A stretch of 64,000 nucleotides of DNA from Bradyrhizobium sp. in8p8. Its GTDB lineage: Bacteria > Pseudomonadota > Alphaproteobacteria > Rhizobiales > Xanthobacteraceae. The DNA lies in assembly GCF_000426845.1 (NCBI RefSeq), contig NZ_AUGD01000008.1, forward strand, positions 62,001 to 126,000. Reading direction: 5' to 3'. Shown here one piece after another: positions 1 through 9,287 of the stretch (position 1 is the first letter of the stretch; every line of letters begins with the position of its first letter). The translations under genes and the position numbers were made by a program. The notes beneath the pieces were generated by a model, which was not told the origin of the DNA, made no database searches, and saw only the letters and a list, made by a program, of their open reading frames with translations.

Positions 1-1
1 C

Positions 2-340
2 AAGACCGGCGGCGAGAACGTTGCCAGCCGCGAGGTCGAGGAGATGGTCTACCGCATCCCTGAGGTTTCCGAGGTCGCCGTGGTCGGCCTGCCCGATCCG
101 CGCTGGATCGAGGCGGTGACCGCCATCGTCGTGGTCAAGAGCGGCGAGACGCTGGACGAGGACGCCGTCATCAAGCATTGCGCCGCCCAGATGGCGCATT
201 TCAAGGTGCCAAAGCGGGTCATCTTTGTTGATAGTCTGCCGAAGAATCCGAGCGGCAAGCTGCTCAAGCGCGAACTGCGCCAGCGCTTCGTGGGTGGCGA
301 GACGCTCGACAAGGCGGTGCAGACGAGCTTCGGCACCTGA
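2..340 (+). CDS. Acyl-CoA synthetase, AMP-forming (3' part)
   Basis: This is the C-terminal domain of an ANL-superfamily AMP-dependent acyl-CoA synthetase; the gene begins before the window. The reading frame is open from base 2, starting KTGGENVASREVEEMVYR, which corresponds to the hinge and first helix of the mobile C-terminal domain. Near the end, NPSGKLLKREL carries the lysine that catalyses adenylation. The family ligates a carboxylic acid to CoA using ATP; the substrate cannot be told from this fragment. An MDR oxidoreductase follows 15 bp downstream on the same strand, so the two are probably co-transcribed. The family is certain; the substrate is unknown. Confidence 0.9.
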   Translation, partial: KTGGENVASREVEEMVYRIPEVSEVAVVGLPDPRWIEAVTAIVVVKSGETLDEDAVIKHCAAQMAHFKVPKRVIFVDSLPKNPSGKLLKRELRQRFVGGETLDKAVQTSFGT

Positions 341-355
341 GAGGGAGCGCCTCCC

Positions 356-1363
356 ATGAAAGCCTGGCAGATCGCGAGCGACTGGTCGATCGAAGGAATG
401 GAGCTGGCCGATCTTCCCGAGCCTGCGCCCGGATCCGGCCAGGTCGCGGTGCGGATGAAGGCGGCCTCGCTCAACTACCGCGACCTGCTGACCGTGCAGG
501 GCAAGGGCGGCGTCACCAGATTGCCCCTGATCCCGTTCTCGGATGGCGCGGGCGAGGTGGTCGCCGTCGGCGAGGGCGTTACGCGCGTTGCGGTGGGCGA
601 TCGCGTCTGCCCGATGTTCTTCCAGTCCTGGATCGACGGAAGAGTTTCCGCGACCAGCCGCCGTTACGCGCTCGGTGGCACGCGGCCGGGGGTTCTGCAG
701 GAAGTGATGGTGCTCGACGCCGAGGGCGTCAGCCACATTCCATCGCATCTGTCGTTCAAGGAAGCTGCGACGCTGCCCTGCGCCGGGCTGACCGCCTGGC
801 GGGCGCTGTTTGAAGAAGCAAACGTCAAGCCCGGTGACACCGTGCTGGTGCAGGGCACCGGCGGCGTCTCGATTTTCGCGCTGCAGTTCGCGAAGCTCGC
901 CGGCGCAGCCGTGATCGTGACGTCGTCGAGCGACGAGAAGCTCGAACGTTCGAGGGCGCTCGGCGCCGACCACACCATCAACTATCGCTCGGTTCCGGAA
1001 TGGGGCAAAGCTGCGGCAGCGTGGACCGGCGGCGGCGTCGACCATATCGTCGAGGTCGGGGGCAAGGACACTTTCTCCCAATCACTGGAGGCAGCGCGCG
1101 TCGGTGGCACCATTCTGGTGATCGGCATACTCACGGGCGTCTCGCAGCAGATCGCGATCTCGAGCCTGTTCGCCAAGAACCTGCACGTCATCGGCCTCTC
1201 GGTAGGCAGCCGGCGCATGTTCGAGGCCATGACGGCTGCGATCGGACGCAACAGCGCGAAGCCGGTGATTGATCGGGCGTTCAGCTTCGATACCGTTCCG
1301 GACGCGCTGCGTCTCATGCAGCAGGGCGGACACTTCGGCAAGATCGTGGTCGAGTTCGCCTAG
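356..1363 (+). CDS. Zinc-independent MDR-family NAD(P)-dependent alcohol dehydrogenase / quinone reductase-like
   Basis: A 335-residue medium-chain dehydrogenase/reductase. The N-terminal GroES-like fold (residues 1-130) has LNYRD where zinc alcohol dehydrogenases have the catalytic cysteine, so it is probably a zinc-free, quinone-reductase-type member. The Rossmann domain starts near residue 160 with the nucleotide-binding loop GTGGVS. It should reduce or oxidise a carbonyl or alkene using NAD(P)H. It lies 15 bp after the acyl-CoA synthetase fragment, suggesting a shared lipid or small-acid role. Its stop overlaps the stop of the convergent AraC gene through the sequence CTAG. The substrate is unknown. 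Confidence 0.9.
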   Translation: MKAWQIASDWSIEGMELADLPEPAPGSGQVAVRMKAASLNYRDLLTVQGKGGVTRLPLIPFSDGAGEVVAVGEGVTRVAVGDRVCPMFFQSWIDGRVSATSRRYALGGTRPGVLQEVMVLDAEGVSHIPSHLSFKEAATLPCAGLTAWRALFEEANVKPGDTVLVQGTGGVSIFALQFAKLAGAAVIVTSSSDEKLERSRALGADHTINYRSVPEWGKAAAAWTGGGVDHIVEVGGKDTFSQSLEAARVGGTILVIGILTGVSQQIAISSLFAKNLHVIGLSVGSRRMFEAMTAAIGRNSAKPVIDRAFSFDTVPDALRLMQQGGHFGKIVVEFA

Positions 1364-2310
1364 CCGGCGTCGCCAGCGAGCTTCCTGACATCGTCAGGCG
1401 TTTGTCTGAAGCGCCGGCGAAACACGCGATGGAAGTACGAGACGTCGTGAAATCCCGCAAGATGCGCGATCTCGATGATCTTGCACGTGCGCATGGCAGG
1501 GTTTCGCAGCAGACGTTCGGCCCGCAGCAACCGCTGCTCCAGCACGAAGCCGCTATAGGTGATGCCGGCTTGCTCGAACAGCAGTTGGATCGTGCGTGGA
1601 CTGACACGGTGCGCTGCTGACAGGACGGAGAGGGACAGCGCAGGGCTGTCCAGCTGCGCCAGGATATCGGCCTTGAGGGTTTCGAGGCGCGCCGCGGCGA
1701 GGCCGCGCGTCCGAGCTTCCTCAGCGACATCGCCGCGGGCTCCGATCATCAGCACCGACAGGTCGAACAGATGCTGTGAGACCGCATCGAGCTCCGCGGG
1801 CGCGAGCTCGCGGGCATAAGCATGCGCGAGATCATAGTATCGCAGGAACATCGACGCGATGGGGCTCGCGCCGGGGATCGATTGCGCAATCAGGTCTTCG
1901 GCGTTCGGGCACACCCGCAACAGCGCCTTGCGCGGCAGGAGCGCGGTCTGGAAATTGCCATGCTCGATCTGGGTGACGCGGGCGCCCTTGATCGAGGGGT
2001 CGCCTATGGTGATGTCGCCGGCCGCGATCTCCAGCGGACGTTGGCCCATGGCTCCGCTCAACGGCGAATTAGGCGACATCGTAATGATCAATTCGTCGTT
2101 CGTCCCCAATGACACAAATGACATCGGCGTACCGAACGAGGCCGAGAGTCTGACGCGGGGAAGAATGGCGGGCGCAATGGTCCGGTGAACTCGCCCTTCC
2201 CCGACCGGCACGAAATCGACGTTTGCCACCTGACGGCAAAACTGCTCGCGCCATCTTTCATAGACCGGGCCGTTCGGGTCGCCATCAAAGGAGAGTTGAG
2301 GCTGAATCAT
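1360..2310 (-). CDS. AraC-family transcriptional regulator
   Basis: A 316-residue regulator with an N-terminal sensing domain resembling AraC-binding-like domain 2, and a C-terminal double helix-turn-helix (about residues 210-310) with the typical LSVLSAAHRVSPRTIQ and IAHLAGFHDVSYFHRVFRRR elements. The frame is open further upstream to 2667, but that extension is low-complexity and runs through the promoter of the outer-membrane gene. The start at MIQPQLSFDG was therefore preferred, although its ribosome site is weak. Target genes are not evident; the neighbouring oxidoreductase and porin-like gene are candidates. Confidence 0.88.
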   Translation of the reverse strand: MIQPQLSFDGDPNGPVYERWREQFCRQVANVDFVPVGEGRVHRTIAPAILPRVRLSASFGTPMSFVSLGTNDELIITMSPNSPLSGAMGQRPLEIAAGDITIGDPSIKGARVTQIEHGNFQTALLPRKALLRVCPNAEDLIAQSIPGASPIASMFLRYYDLAHAYARELAPAELDAVSQHLFDLSVLMIGARGDVAEEARTRGLAAARLETLKADILAQLDSPALSLSVLSAAHRVSPRTIQLLFEQAGITYSGFVLEQRLLRAERLLRNPAMRTCKIIEIAHLAGFHDVSYFHRVFRRRFRQTPDDVRKLAGDAG

Positions 2311-2591
2311 CAATCGTGAAACGCAGGTATGCTGGCAGTTTCGGCAGGTTGTATCGTCAGCCGCCGTGCCGCAACGGCAAAAGCGGCGGATTGCGTGAAA
2401 AGCCATTCGGGATGACGCAGTGAGACCGCGACCGGGTGCCGCAGCGGGTGTGCCCGGATCGCAACAGGCACTGTCGTTGTCGCTCTCTTTCATTTCAGTC
2501 CATTCGCTGGTTCGTCCCCCGCCACGAACGCGCATCGCGTCCCCCCTATCGTGACCAGCGAATGATCGACCGATCGGAAAGGAAAGATTCG

Positions 2592-3443
2592 ATGACACGT
2601 CGTGTGCGCAATCTGTTGCCGGTTCTGCTGGCGCTTGGTCTTGGTGCGGTTTGCGCCGCCGATGCATCCGCCGCCGATCTTGCGCTGAAGGCGCCGCCTG
2701 CGCCGCCGCCGGCCGCCTTCAGCTGGACGGGCTTCTATGCCGGCGTTCACGCCGGATACGGCTCTGGCGAGGGGAATGCTGCGTCAGTCGATCCAGGCGC
2801 GCTTCTGGCGCTGTTTCCCGGGGTGAACAATCTGACCTCGACGGCATCGGCCCCGTTTACGTTCGGCGTCGACCGGTCCGGTTGGCTGGGTGGATTGCAG
2901 GCTGGCTACAATTGGCAAACCGGCCATTTTGTCGCCGGTGTTGAAGCCGACGTCAGCGCTGCCGGGATTGGCGCACGCGAATCGAGCTCGTATGCGTTGC
3001 GCCCGGTTTTCCTCGTCGGCGATTTCGACAACTACACCGGTACGGTGACGGTGACCCAGAACGTCGATTATCTCGGTACGCTACGCGGCCGCCTTGGCTA
3101 CGCCAGCCACAACTGGCTGTTCTACGCGACAGGCGGCCTCGCCTGGGCGCATGTCAAGGCAAGTCTCGACAGCACGCATGTCAGATTGACCAACAATTTC
3201 CCGATGCCGGGGCTTCCGGGCGCACTGGATGGTCATGCCTCGGCAAGCGGTTACAAAATCGGGTACGCAGTCGGCGGCGGCGGAGAGTGGGCGTTCACGC
3301 CGCATTGGTCGCTCAAGGCGGAGTATCTTTATCTCAACCTTGGTCGTCAGCTCTCCTTGTCCATTCCCGGGACCAGCCTGATGCCCAGCGACATCGAGCT
3401 TCACACCTTCAGGATCGGTTTGAATCGGCAGTTTGCGCCGTGA
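2592..3443 (+). CDS. Outer-membrane beta-barrel protein (Omp25/RopB-like)
   Basis: A 283-residue secreted beta-barrel. Residues 1-28 form a Sec signal peptide ending ASA before ADLALKAPPAPPP. The mature start with AFSWTGFYAGVHAGYG is typical of the small Omp25/RopB/opacity-type barrels abundant in Bradyrhizobium. Alternating hydrophobic strands, glycine-rich turns and a C-terminal sequence ending with an aromatic residue (IGLNRQFAP) fit an eight-stranded barrel. The start follows a purine-rich stretch GGAAAGGAAAG; the frame is open upstream to 2436, but that part is not signal-peptide-like. It probably contributes to envelope structure rather than specific transport. Confidence 0.9.
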   Translation: MTRRVRNLLPVLLALGLGAVCAADASAADLALKAPPAPPPAAFSWTGFYAGVHAGYGSGEGNAASVDPGALLALFPGVNNLTSTASAPFTFGVDRSGWLGGLQAGYNWQTGHFVAGVEADVSAAGIGARESSSYALRPVFLVGDFDNYTGTVTVTQNVDYLGTLRGRLGYASHNWLFYATGGLAWAHVKASLDSTHVRLTNNFPMPGLPGALDGHASASGYKIGYAVGGGGEWAFTPHWSLKAEYLYLNLGRQLSLSIPGTSLMPSDIELHTFRIGLNRQFAP

Positions 3444-3464
3444 CTCCGGTGCTGGTGATGAAGC

Positions 3465-4664
3465 TCAGTATTTCTTCACCGCCGCTCCGAACGCCAGCCA
3501 TAGCGCCATGGAGGCGAGCCCGAAGCCGCCGAGCAGCAGGAAGGTCGGGCCGTAGCCGATCCATTGCGCGATCCAGCCGCCGAGCGCAGGGCTCAAGCTG
3601 GCGCCGACCCCCTGTACGGTGATCACGGCGCCCTGGCCGAGATTGATGCGGCCCGTGCCGTTGAGCGCGCGCGCGACCATGCCGGGAACGGCAACCGTCT
3701 GCAGTCCGGTGCCGATGCCGTCGAGCACCTGCATCGGCACGACTCCCCACCATCCCGTGACGAAGAAGGCGAGCACGCCCCGGATGGGCAGGAACATGAA
3801 GGACAACAGGATGATCGGCCAGTAGTTGCGCCTGCTCGCGGCCTTCATTGCAATCAGTGAGGTCACGATCATCACGCCCTGTGCGATCACGACGGTGGTC
3901 GCGACGAAGCTGGGACCGTTGGCCTGTCCCTCCGCCACCGCAGCAAGTCCGTAGAGCGGAACGATGGCTGCGTTGCCGAGGTGAAACAGCGCCAGCGAGA
4001 GTGCCAGTACGAGCAGCGCCCGGTGCTTGAGCAGCATCGTGAACGCGTCCGGCGCGCTGTCCGGATCATCCTCCTTGCTGCCACGCGCGGCACGGTCGTC
4101 GATCGTCTTGGCCGGAATCATCATGACGCAGGCGATCGCGATGGCGCCGAAGACGGCGGCCAGTGCGAACACGGCGACATAGCCGAATTTGTAGCCGAGG
4201 TAGCCCGACAGCGCGGCGCCGACCATATTGCCGGCATGGTTGTAGGCCTGGTTGCGGCCGTTGAGCTCGTTGAAGCCCTTCTGCTTGGCAATGCCGAGCG
4301 TGATGCCGGTGACCGCCGGCACGATCGCGGCGCTCGCGAGCGATTGTGCGACTTGCGAAAACGTCACCGCCCAGAAATTCTGCGAGATCAGGATGATCGC
4401 AGAGGCCGAGACCACGCAGATGCCGGGGATGACGACCCACATTCGCTTGTTGCGACTGGAATCTATGAAGCCGCCGATCGGCGTCGTCACCAGCATGCCC
4501 GCAACGTTGCCGATCGTCATCGCTGTGCCGATCAGGCCGGTCGCCCAGCCGCGTTCCTGGAGAAAGACCCCCACGAACGGCCCGATGCCCGACTGCATGT
4601 CGGCCATGAAGAAGTTGAGCGCGAACAGGGGCCAGATGCGGGACGAGGAAGGGCGCGATGTCAT
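3465..4664 (-). CDS. MFS transporter
   Basis: A 399-residue major facilitator with about twelve hydrophobic segments. The conserved loop between helices 2 and 3 reads GGFIDSSRNKR, the MFS motif A region. The start chosen, MTSRPSSSRIWPLFALNFFMADMQ, places the first helix directly at the N-terminus; an in-frame upstream extension to 4760 would overlap the promoter side and adds a non-hydrophobic leader. The helix-1 sequence FALNFFMADMQSGIGPFVGVFL resembles a subgroup of proteobacterial drug or metabolite exporters. It is convergent with the beta-barrel gene and divergent from the metallo-beta-lactamase gene. The substrate is unknown. Confidence 0.9.
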   Translation of the reverse strand: MTSRPSSSRIWPLFALNFFMADMQSGIGPFVGVFLQERGWATGLIGTAMTIGNVAGMLVTTPIGGFIDSSRNKRMWVVIPGICVVSASAIILISQNFWAVTFSQVAQSLASAAIVPAVTGITLGIAKQKGFNELNGRNQAYNHAGNMVGAALSGYLGYKFGYVAVFALAAVFGAIAIACVMMIPAKTIDDRAARGSKEDDPDSAPDAFTMLLKHRALLVLALSLALFHLGNAAIVPLYGLAAVAEGQANGPSFVATTVVIAQGVMIVTSLIAMKAASRRNYWPIILLSFMFLPIRGVLAFFVTGWWGVVPMQVLDGIGTGLQTVAVPGMVARALNGTGRINLGQGAVITVQGVGASLSPALGGWIAQWIGYGPTFLLLGGFGLASMALWLAFGAAVKKY

Positions 4665-4842
4665 AGGCACGCTAAACTTGGTCGGAACTCGCATCACGCG
4701 GCAATGGGCGGGCTTGTGGGTGCCCCGAGGGACGGCGGGACAGAACTCAACCTGCGCCAATCGCGTTGGTTCCGGTTGCTCTTGCTATCGGGCGACCGCA
4801 TCTTCATGCCTTGCTCCGACAACCTCATGATGGATCACCGCA

Positions 4843-5646
4843 ATGCCACTCTGGACCTGCGCAACCTGCGGCGCTCAATTTCCGAACAGCAAGATGCCCC
4901 CGACGACCTGTCCGATCTGCGAGGACGAGCGACAGTTCGTCGGCTGGAGCGGTCAAAGCTTCCTTACGCGCGAGGAGCTCGCGCGTAAGCACCGACTGGT
5001 GGGGCGCGATGATTTTGGCCTCACCGGACTAGGCATGGAGCCGAGCTTTGCGATCGGGCAGCGCGCGCTGCTGGTGCCTCAAAACGACGGCTGCGTGATG
5101 TGGGATTGCATTCCGCTCGCGACCGACGACGCCATCCGATATGTCGCAGCACTCGGCGGGCTGAAGGCGATCGCGATCTCGCATCCGCATTATTATGGCG
5201 CGGTCGCCGACTGGAGCGACACGTTTGGCGGCGTGCCGGTCTATCTGCATGCCGACGATCGCGCCTTCGTCACGCGACCTCATCCCGCGATCGTGCATTG
5301 GACCGGTGACCATCATCGCATTTCCGACGACGTGCTGCTGCTGCGCACCGGCGGCCATTTCGCCGGCGCCACCGTGCTCCACTATGCACACGGCGCCGAC
5401 GGGAAGGGCGCGCTGCTCACCGGGGATATCGCGCAGGTGACGATGGACCGGCGCTTCGTCAGCTTCATGTACTCCTATCCGAACTACATGCCGCTCAATG
5501 CCGCTGCGGTGCGGCGGGTCGCGGCAGCCGTCGAGCCGCTTGCGTTCGATCGGATCTACGGCGCCTGGTGGGGCCGCAACATCGCTGGCGGCGCCAAGGC
5601 GGCGTTTGCTGCGTCGGTCGCACGTTATCTGGCCGCCATTGCCTGA
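4843..5646 (+). CDS. MBL-fold metallo-hydrolase with N-terminal rubredoxin-like zinc ribbon
   Basis: A 267-residue protein. Residues 1-30 hold two CxxC knuckles (C6/C9 and C23/C26) that look like a rubredoxin-type zinc or iron site. The rest resembles a metallo-beta-lactamase fold. The metal motif is degenerate: H114 and H116 occur in SHPHYYG, without the usual following Asp-His, while H162 in GGHFAG and D195 in LLTGDIAQ match later ligands. That suggests altered metal chemistry or one lost metal. The start ATG is followed directly by the zinc ribbon, which fixes the N-terminus. Function unknown; the hydrolase class is inferred from the fold. Confidence 0.85.
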   Translation: MPLWTCATCGAQFPNSKMPPTTCPICEDERQFVGWSGQSFLTREELARKHRLVGRDDFGLTGLGMEPSFAIGQRALLVPQNDGCVMWDCIPLATDDAIRYVAALGGLKAIAISHPHYYGAVADWSDTFGGVPVYLHADDRAFVTRPHPAIVHWTGDHHRISDDVLLLRTGGHFAGATVLHYAHGADGKGALLTGDIAQVTMDRRFVSFMYSYPNYMPLNAAAVRRVAAAVEPLAFDRIYGAWWGRNIAGGAKAAFAASVARYLAAIA

Positions 5647-5685
5647 GCGGCGCCGACAGGATCTATCTTGCCGGGCATCAATAAG

Positions 5686-5700
5686 TGTACTATAAGTACA
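5686..5700. promoter_or_regulatory. Inverted repeat TGTAC-N5-GTACA
   Basis: An AT-rich 15-bp inverted repeat about 100 bp upstream of the MetX-like hydrolase gene, in a region with three nearby ATAAGT(G/A) repeats (5681, 5692 and around 5754). It looks like a repressor operator, but no adjacent regulator is present. Confidence 0.4.
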
Positions 5701-5797
5701 GTTATGGAATCTGCCGCAATGGCGCGGCAGGTACGGCATGATCGATGCATCGCTATAAGTGCGGCGCTCCAGGGCTGCGTGAGCGGGAGTTGGATGC

Positions 5798-6814
5798 ATG
5801 ACGGCACAGCGGGACTACGAGATATTCGATGCCGGCCACGTCGCACTCCGGTCGGGGACCGTCTTTCCGTCGCTGAAGCTCGCCTACAAGACCTACGGCA
5901 CGCTGAGCCCCGCCAGGGACAACGTCATCCTCTACCCGACCTCGTTCAGCGCGCAGCACACCGACACCGAATGGCTGATCGGACCCGATCGCGTGCTCGA
6001 TCCGACGCGGTACTTCATCATCATCCCGAACCTGTTCGGCAATGGCCTGTCATCTTCGCCTTCGAATACGCCCGCGACCTTTCCCGAGGTGACTTATCAC
6101 GACGCCATTGCGGTCCAGCACCGGTTGCTCACGGAAAGCTTCGGCATCTCAAAGCTGGCCCTCGTCTATGGCTGGTCAATGGGCGGCATGCAGGCCTATC
6201 ACTGGGCGGCGCTGCACCCCGACATGGTCGAGCGCGCCGCGATCGTTTGCGGCAGCGCCCGCTGCGCGCCCTACAATCACGTCTTCCTGGAAAGCGTGAA
6301 GGCTGCAATCACCGCCGATCCCGCCTTCCGCGACGGACGCTTCGCCGAAAGGCCCGTCGCCGGCTATCGCGCCATGGGTCGCGTCTACGCCGGCTGGGCG
6401 ATGTCGCACGGCTTTTATCGCGACGAGCTCTGGCGCGAGGCGGGCTTCACTTCGCTGGAGGATTATCTCGTCCGCGCGTGGGACGCGACTTTTGCGCGGC
6501 GCGATGCCAACGATCTCCTGGCGCAGATCGGCATCTGGCAGAATGGTGACGTCAGCCGGTGCCGGACATTCGGGGGTGATCTCGATCGTGCCCTGGCGGC
6601 GATCAAGGCCCACATGCTGCTGATGCCGGGCGCGACCGATCGCTATTTCGACCTCCGCGACAACGAGGATGAGCTCGGCCGGCTGGTCAATGCGAGGTCG
6701 GCGGTGCTGCATCCGATCCCGTCACTGCACGGCCATCGCGCCGGCAATCCCGTCAACAATCCGCGCGATCAGGCTTTCATCAAGGCCGAAATCGCCGAGC
6801 TTCTGAGCAGGTAG
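5798..6814 (+). CDS. MetX-like alpha/beta hydrolase (homoserine O-acetyltransferase family)
   Basis: A 338-residue alpha/beta-hydrolase of the homoserine acetyltransferase family. The nucleophile elbow GWSMGG places the catalytic serine at residue 127, followed by MQAYHWAALHPD as in MetX. The acid is probably the Asp in LMPGATDRYFD and the histidine lies in SLHGHRAGNP near the C-terminus. Such paralogues often lack true homoserine acetylation activity and act on unknown esters. It starts after GGGAG and ends 15 bp before a fatty acid desaturase gene on the same strand, so a lipid-related role is possible. No methionine genes adjoin it. Confidence 0.82.
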   Translation: MTAQRDYEIFDAGHVALRSGTVFPSLKLAYKTYGTLSPARDNVILYPTSFSAQHTDTEWLIGPDRVLDPTRYFIIIPNLFGNGLSSSPSNTPATFPEVTYHDAIAVQHRLLTESFGISKLALVYGWSMGGMQAYHWAALHPDMVERAAIVCGSARCAPYNHVFLESVKAAITADPAFRDGRFAERPVAGYRAMGRVYAGWAMSHGFYRDELWREAGFTSLEDYLVRAWDATFARRDANDLLAQIGIWQNGDVSRCRTFGGDLDRALAAIKAHMLLMPGATDRYFDLRDNEDELGRLVNARSAVLHPIPSLHGHRAGNPVNNPRDQAFIKAEIAELLSR

Positions 6815-6829
6815 AGCAGGAAATCCAGC

Positions 6830-7777
6830 ATGAGCGACGCAACCGTTCCAGACACTGGTCATCGCCTCAAGCCGCTGACGCCGGCCATGCTACGCGAATT
6901 GTCGGTGCGCTCAAACCTCAGGGGGGCGGCGCAGAGCCTAGGCCATTACGGCGTGATCTTGCTGATGGGCGCGCTGATCTGGAAGATTTCCTCGAGCTGG
7001 GGCGTGCTCTGGGCTCTGCCCCTGATGGTGGTGCAGGGCTATGTCGTCGCCTTCCTGTTCATGGCGGTGCACGAGACCGCGCACAAGACCGCATTCAGGA
7101 GCCGCGGCCTCAATCTTGCCGTCGGCCATCTCTCCGCCTTCATCATCGGTCTGCCTTACGAATATTACTGCCTGTTTCACTGGGATCATCACCGCTACAC
7201 CCAGGATCCGGCCAGGGATCCCGAGCTGATCGTCGGGGTGAAGCCGACGTCCGACACGCAGCTTGCGCTGGCCTATAGCGGCCTGCTCCAGGTCGCGGGC
7301 CGGCTGCAGCTGATGCTCGGCCATGCGCTCACCGGCAAGGTCACCGTGCCGTGGATCCCCGAGAGCAAGCGCGCGACAATCGTGACGGAGGCGCGAATCT
7401 ATCTGGCGCTCTATGCCCTGCTGCTCGCGCTTTCATTCTGGTTCTCCTCAGCGCTGCTGCTCTGGGTCTGGATCGTGCCGCTGATCATCGGGCAGTTCTT
7501 CCTGCGGCCATACCTCTACGCCGAGCATACCGGCTGCGACCAGACCCGCAGCGCCTTCCATAACACTCGCACGACCTACACCGGCGGGATCGTCAAATGG
7601 TTTGCGTGGAACATGCCCTACCATGTCGAGCACCACGCTTATCCATCGATTCCCTTTCACGCGCTTCCGAGGCTGAACGGGATCGTCGATGGCGAGATCG
7701 TCCATCGTGGTCGCGGCTACATCAGAACGACGCGCGAAACCTGGGCCTGGTTTCGGCGGCAGCGGCAGACCGGCTAG
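6830..7777 (+). CDS. Membrane fatty acid desaturase
   Basis: A 315-residue integral-membrane di-iron desaturase. The three histidine boxes are visible: HETAH (81-85), HWDHH (117-121) and HVEHH (265-269), with an extra HNTRTT at 244. Hydrophobic segments flank the boxes in the usual pattern. It introduces a double bond into an acyl chain or a related lipid using O2 and electrons from a reductase, in the inner membrane. A good ribosome site, CAGGAAA, precedes the ATG. It is probably co-transcribed with the preceding MetX-like gene. Specificity cannot be read from sequence. Confidence 0.92.
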   Translation: MSDATVPDTGHRLKPLTPAMLRELSVRSNLRGAAQSLGHYGVILLMGALIWKISSSWGVLWALPLMVVQGYVVAFLFMAVHETAHKTAFRSRGLNLAVGHLSAFIIGLPYEYYCLFHWDHHRYTQDPARDPELIVGVKPTSDTQLALAYSGLLQVAGRLQLMLGHALTGKVTVPWIPESKRATIVTEARIYLALYALLLALSFWFSSALLLWVWIVPLIIGQFFLRPYLYAEHTGCDQTRSAFHNTRTTYTGGIVKWFAWNMPYHVEHHAYPSIPFHALPRLNGIVDGEIVHRGRGYIRTTRETWAWFRRQRQTG

Positions 7778-8041
7778 TTGCGCAAGCTCTCCCCGTGCGT
7801 TTTGCCGGCTTCCGATAAGGAGCTTCACTACGCGTTCATCACGGCGTGAGGATTGGACGCGTCAACCCGATACCGTTTTTCCGTGCGGCGAGAGCGACCT
7901 AAAATTTCGCAAGGATATCAGTTGTTTAGATGGCCGAAAAACAGCGCTAACAATTCCCTTCCAATCGGGAAAGTTTTAGCCGTCTTCTATTCATAACCAA
8001 GCGAGACCGCCGCTCTAGCGTGAAAGCCGTCAACCGGGAGT

Positions 8042-9280
8042 TTGATGATGAGCGCGACAAGAGGCCGTCTTCTGGTGGTGGACGATGATCTGGTGCAGCG
8101 GGTTCTGATCAGCAAGATCGGCTCGAAGCTCGGCTATGATTCCGTCGTTGTTCCTTCATACGAGGCTGCAATCGAGCTTCTGGCGCGCGAAGCCTTCGAC
8201 ATCATGGCATTGGACCTGTCGCTCGGCGAGCGGGACGGCGTGGAGCTGTTGCGGTTCGTCGCCGAGCGGGATCTCCGCGCGATGTCGATCGTGATCATCA
8301 GCGGTTGCGACGATCGCATCATGAAGGCAACGCGCCGGGTTGCCACAGGACTGAAGCTGTCGCTCGGCGGATGTCTGACCAAGCCGCTCGATCTCAACCG
8401 CCTGCGCTGTGCACTCGAATTGCCGCGGCGCTTGCCGCTGGCTGCGGCGTCGGCCTCGCCAGCGCCTCGGATCACGCGGGACAGGATTGCGCGTGGGCTC
8501 GCCGAGCGCGAGTTCTTCGTGGAGTATCAGCCCAAAATCGCCCTTCAGACCGGGAGAGTCGTCGGCGCGGAAGCCCTCGCGCGCTGGCGTACCGCCGAGT
8601 TCGGCATGGTCTCGCCCATGGTCTTCATTCCGATCGCCGAAGAGGCTGGGCTCATGGGCGAGGTGACCGATTGCATACTCTCATCGGCGATGTCGCAGGG
8701 CCGCAAGCTGATCGAGCGCAATCCCGGTTTCACCATCGCCGTCAATATCTCGGGTTCATTGATGTCGGATCTGACCTTGCCGGAACGGATCGAGGCGATC
8801 CTGCGCCAGGAGGGCGTGCCTCCGTCCTCGCTGACGGTCGAGATCACCGAGACCACCGCAATGGCCGACGTCGACCGTGCCAACGACATTCTGGTGCGTC
8901 TGCGGCTGAAGAAGATCGGCACCGCTATCGACGATTTCGGCACCGGCTATTCGTCGCTGGCTGCCCTGGCGCGACTGCCGTTCAGCGAACTCAAGATCGA
9001 CCAATCCTTCATCAAAGGTTGCGAAGCCGATGACGACATGATGAAGATCGTCGATGCCTCCGTCGCGCTTGCGAAGGCGTTCAATATGAAGGTCGTGGCC
9101 GAGGGGGTCGAGAGCTCGCACGCGCTTGAAATCATCCGTCGGGCAGGCTGCGACGTCGCCCAGGGCTACTACTTCGCACCCTCGCTACGGCGTTCGCGCG
9201 CCGAACGATGGATATTGGAGCGCAATTCTCTTGCGGACGAGCAGGCTGCGTCCGCAACGGCCGCTGCTCTAGCGAGCTGA
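8042..9280 (+). CDS. Response regulator with EAL (c-di-GMP phosphodiesterase) domain
   Basis: A 412-residue two-domain signalling protein. Residues 1-125 form a receiver with acidic pocket D14-D16, phospho-acceptor D58 (ALDLSLGE) and K114. Residues 148-395 are an EAL domain with E177-A-L, EITET, DDFGTGYSS, LKIDQSF, AEGVES and QGYYFA, the full catalytic set, so it is predicted to hydrolyse cyclic di-GMP when regulated by phosphorylation. No GGDEF domain is present. Three in-frame ATGs cluster at the start (8042, 8045, 8048) after GGGAG. No cognate histidine kinase adjoins it. The 264 bp upstream hold no gene. Confidence 0.93.
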   Translation: MMMSATRGRLLVVDDDLVQRVLISKIGSKLGYDSVVVPSYEAAIELLAREAFDIMALDLSLGERDGVELLRFVAERDLRAMSIVIISGCDDRIMKATRRVATGLKLSLGGCLTKPLDLNRLRCALELPRRLPLAAASASPAPRITRDRIARGLAEREFFVEYQPKIALQTGRVVGAEALARWRTAEFGMVSPMVFIPIAEEAGLMGEVTDCILSSAMSQGRKLIERNPGFTIAVNISGSLMSDLTLPERIEAILRQEGVPPSSLTVEITETTAMADVDRANDILVRLRLKKIGTAIDDFGTGYSSLAALARLPFSELKIDQSFIKGCEADDDMMKIVDASVALAKAFNMKVVAEGVESSHALEIIRRAGCDVAQGYYFAPSLRRSRAERWILERNSLADEQAASATAAALAS

Positions 9281-9287
9281 GACGACG

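Noticed and set aside
5798..6814. Assignment as metX (homoserine O-acetyltransferase)
   Set aside because: The family is right, but no methionine biosynthesis gene adjoins it and it is paired with a desaturase; the symbol was withheld.
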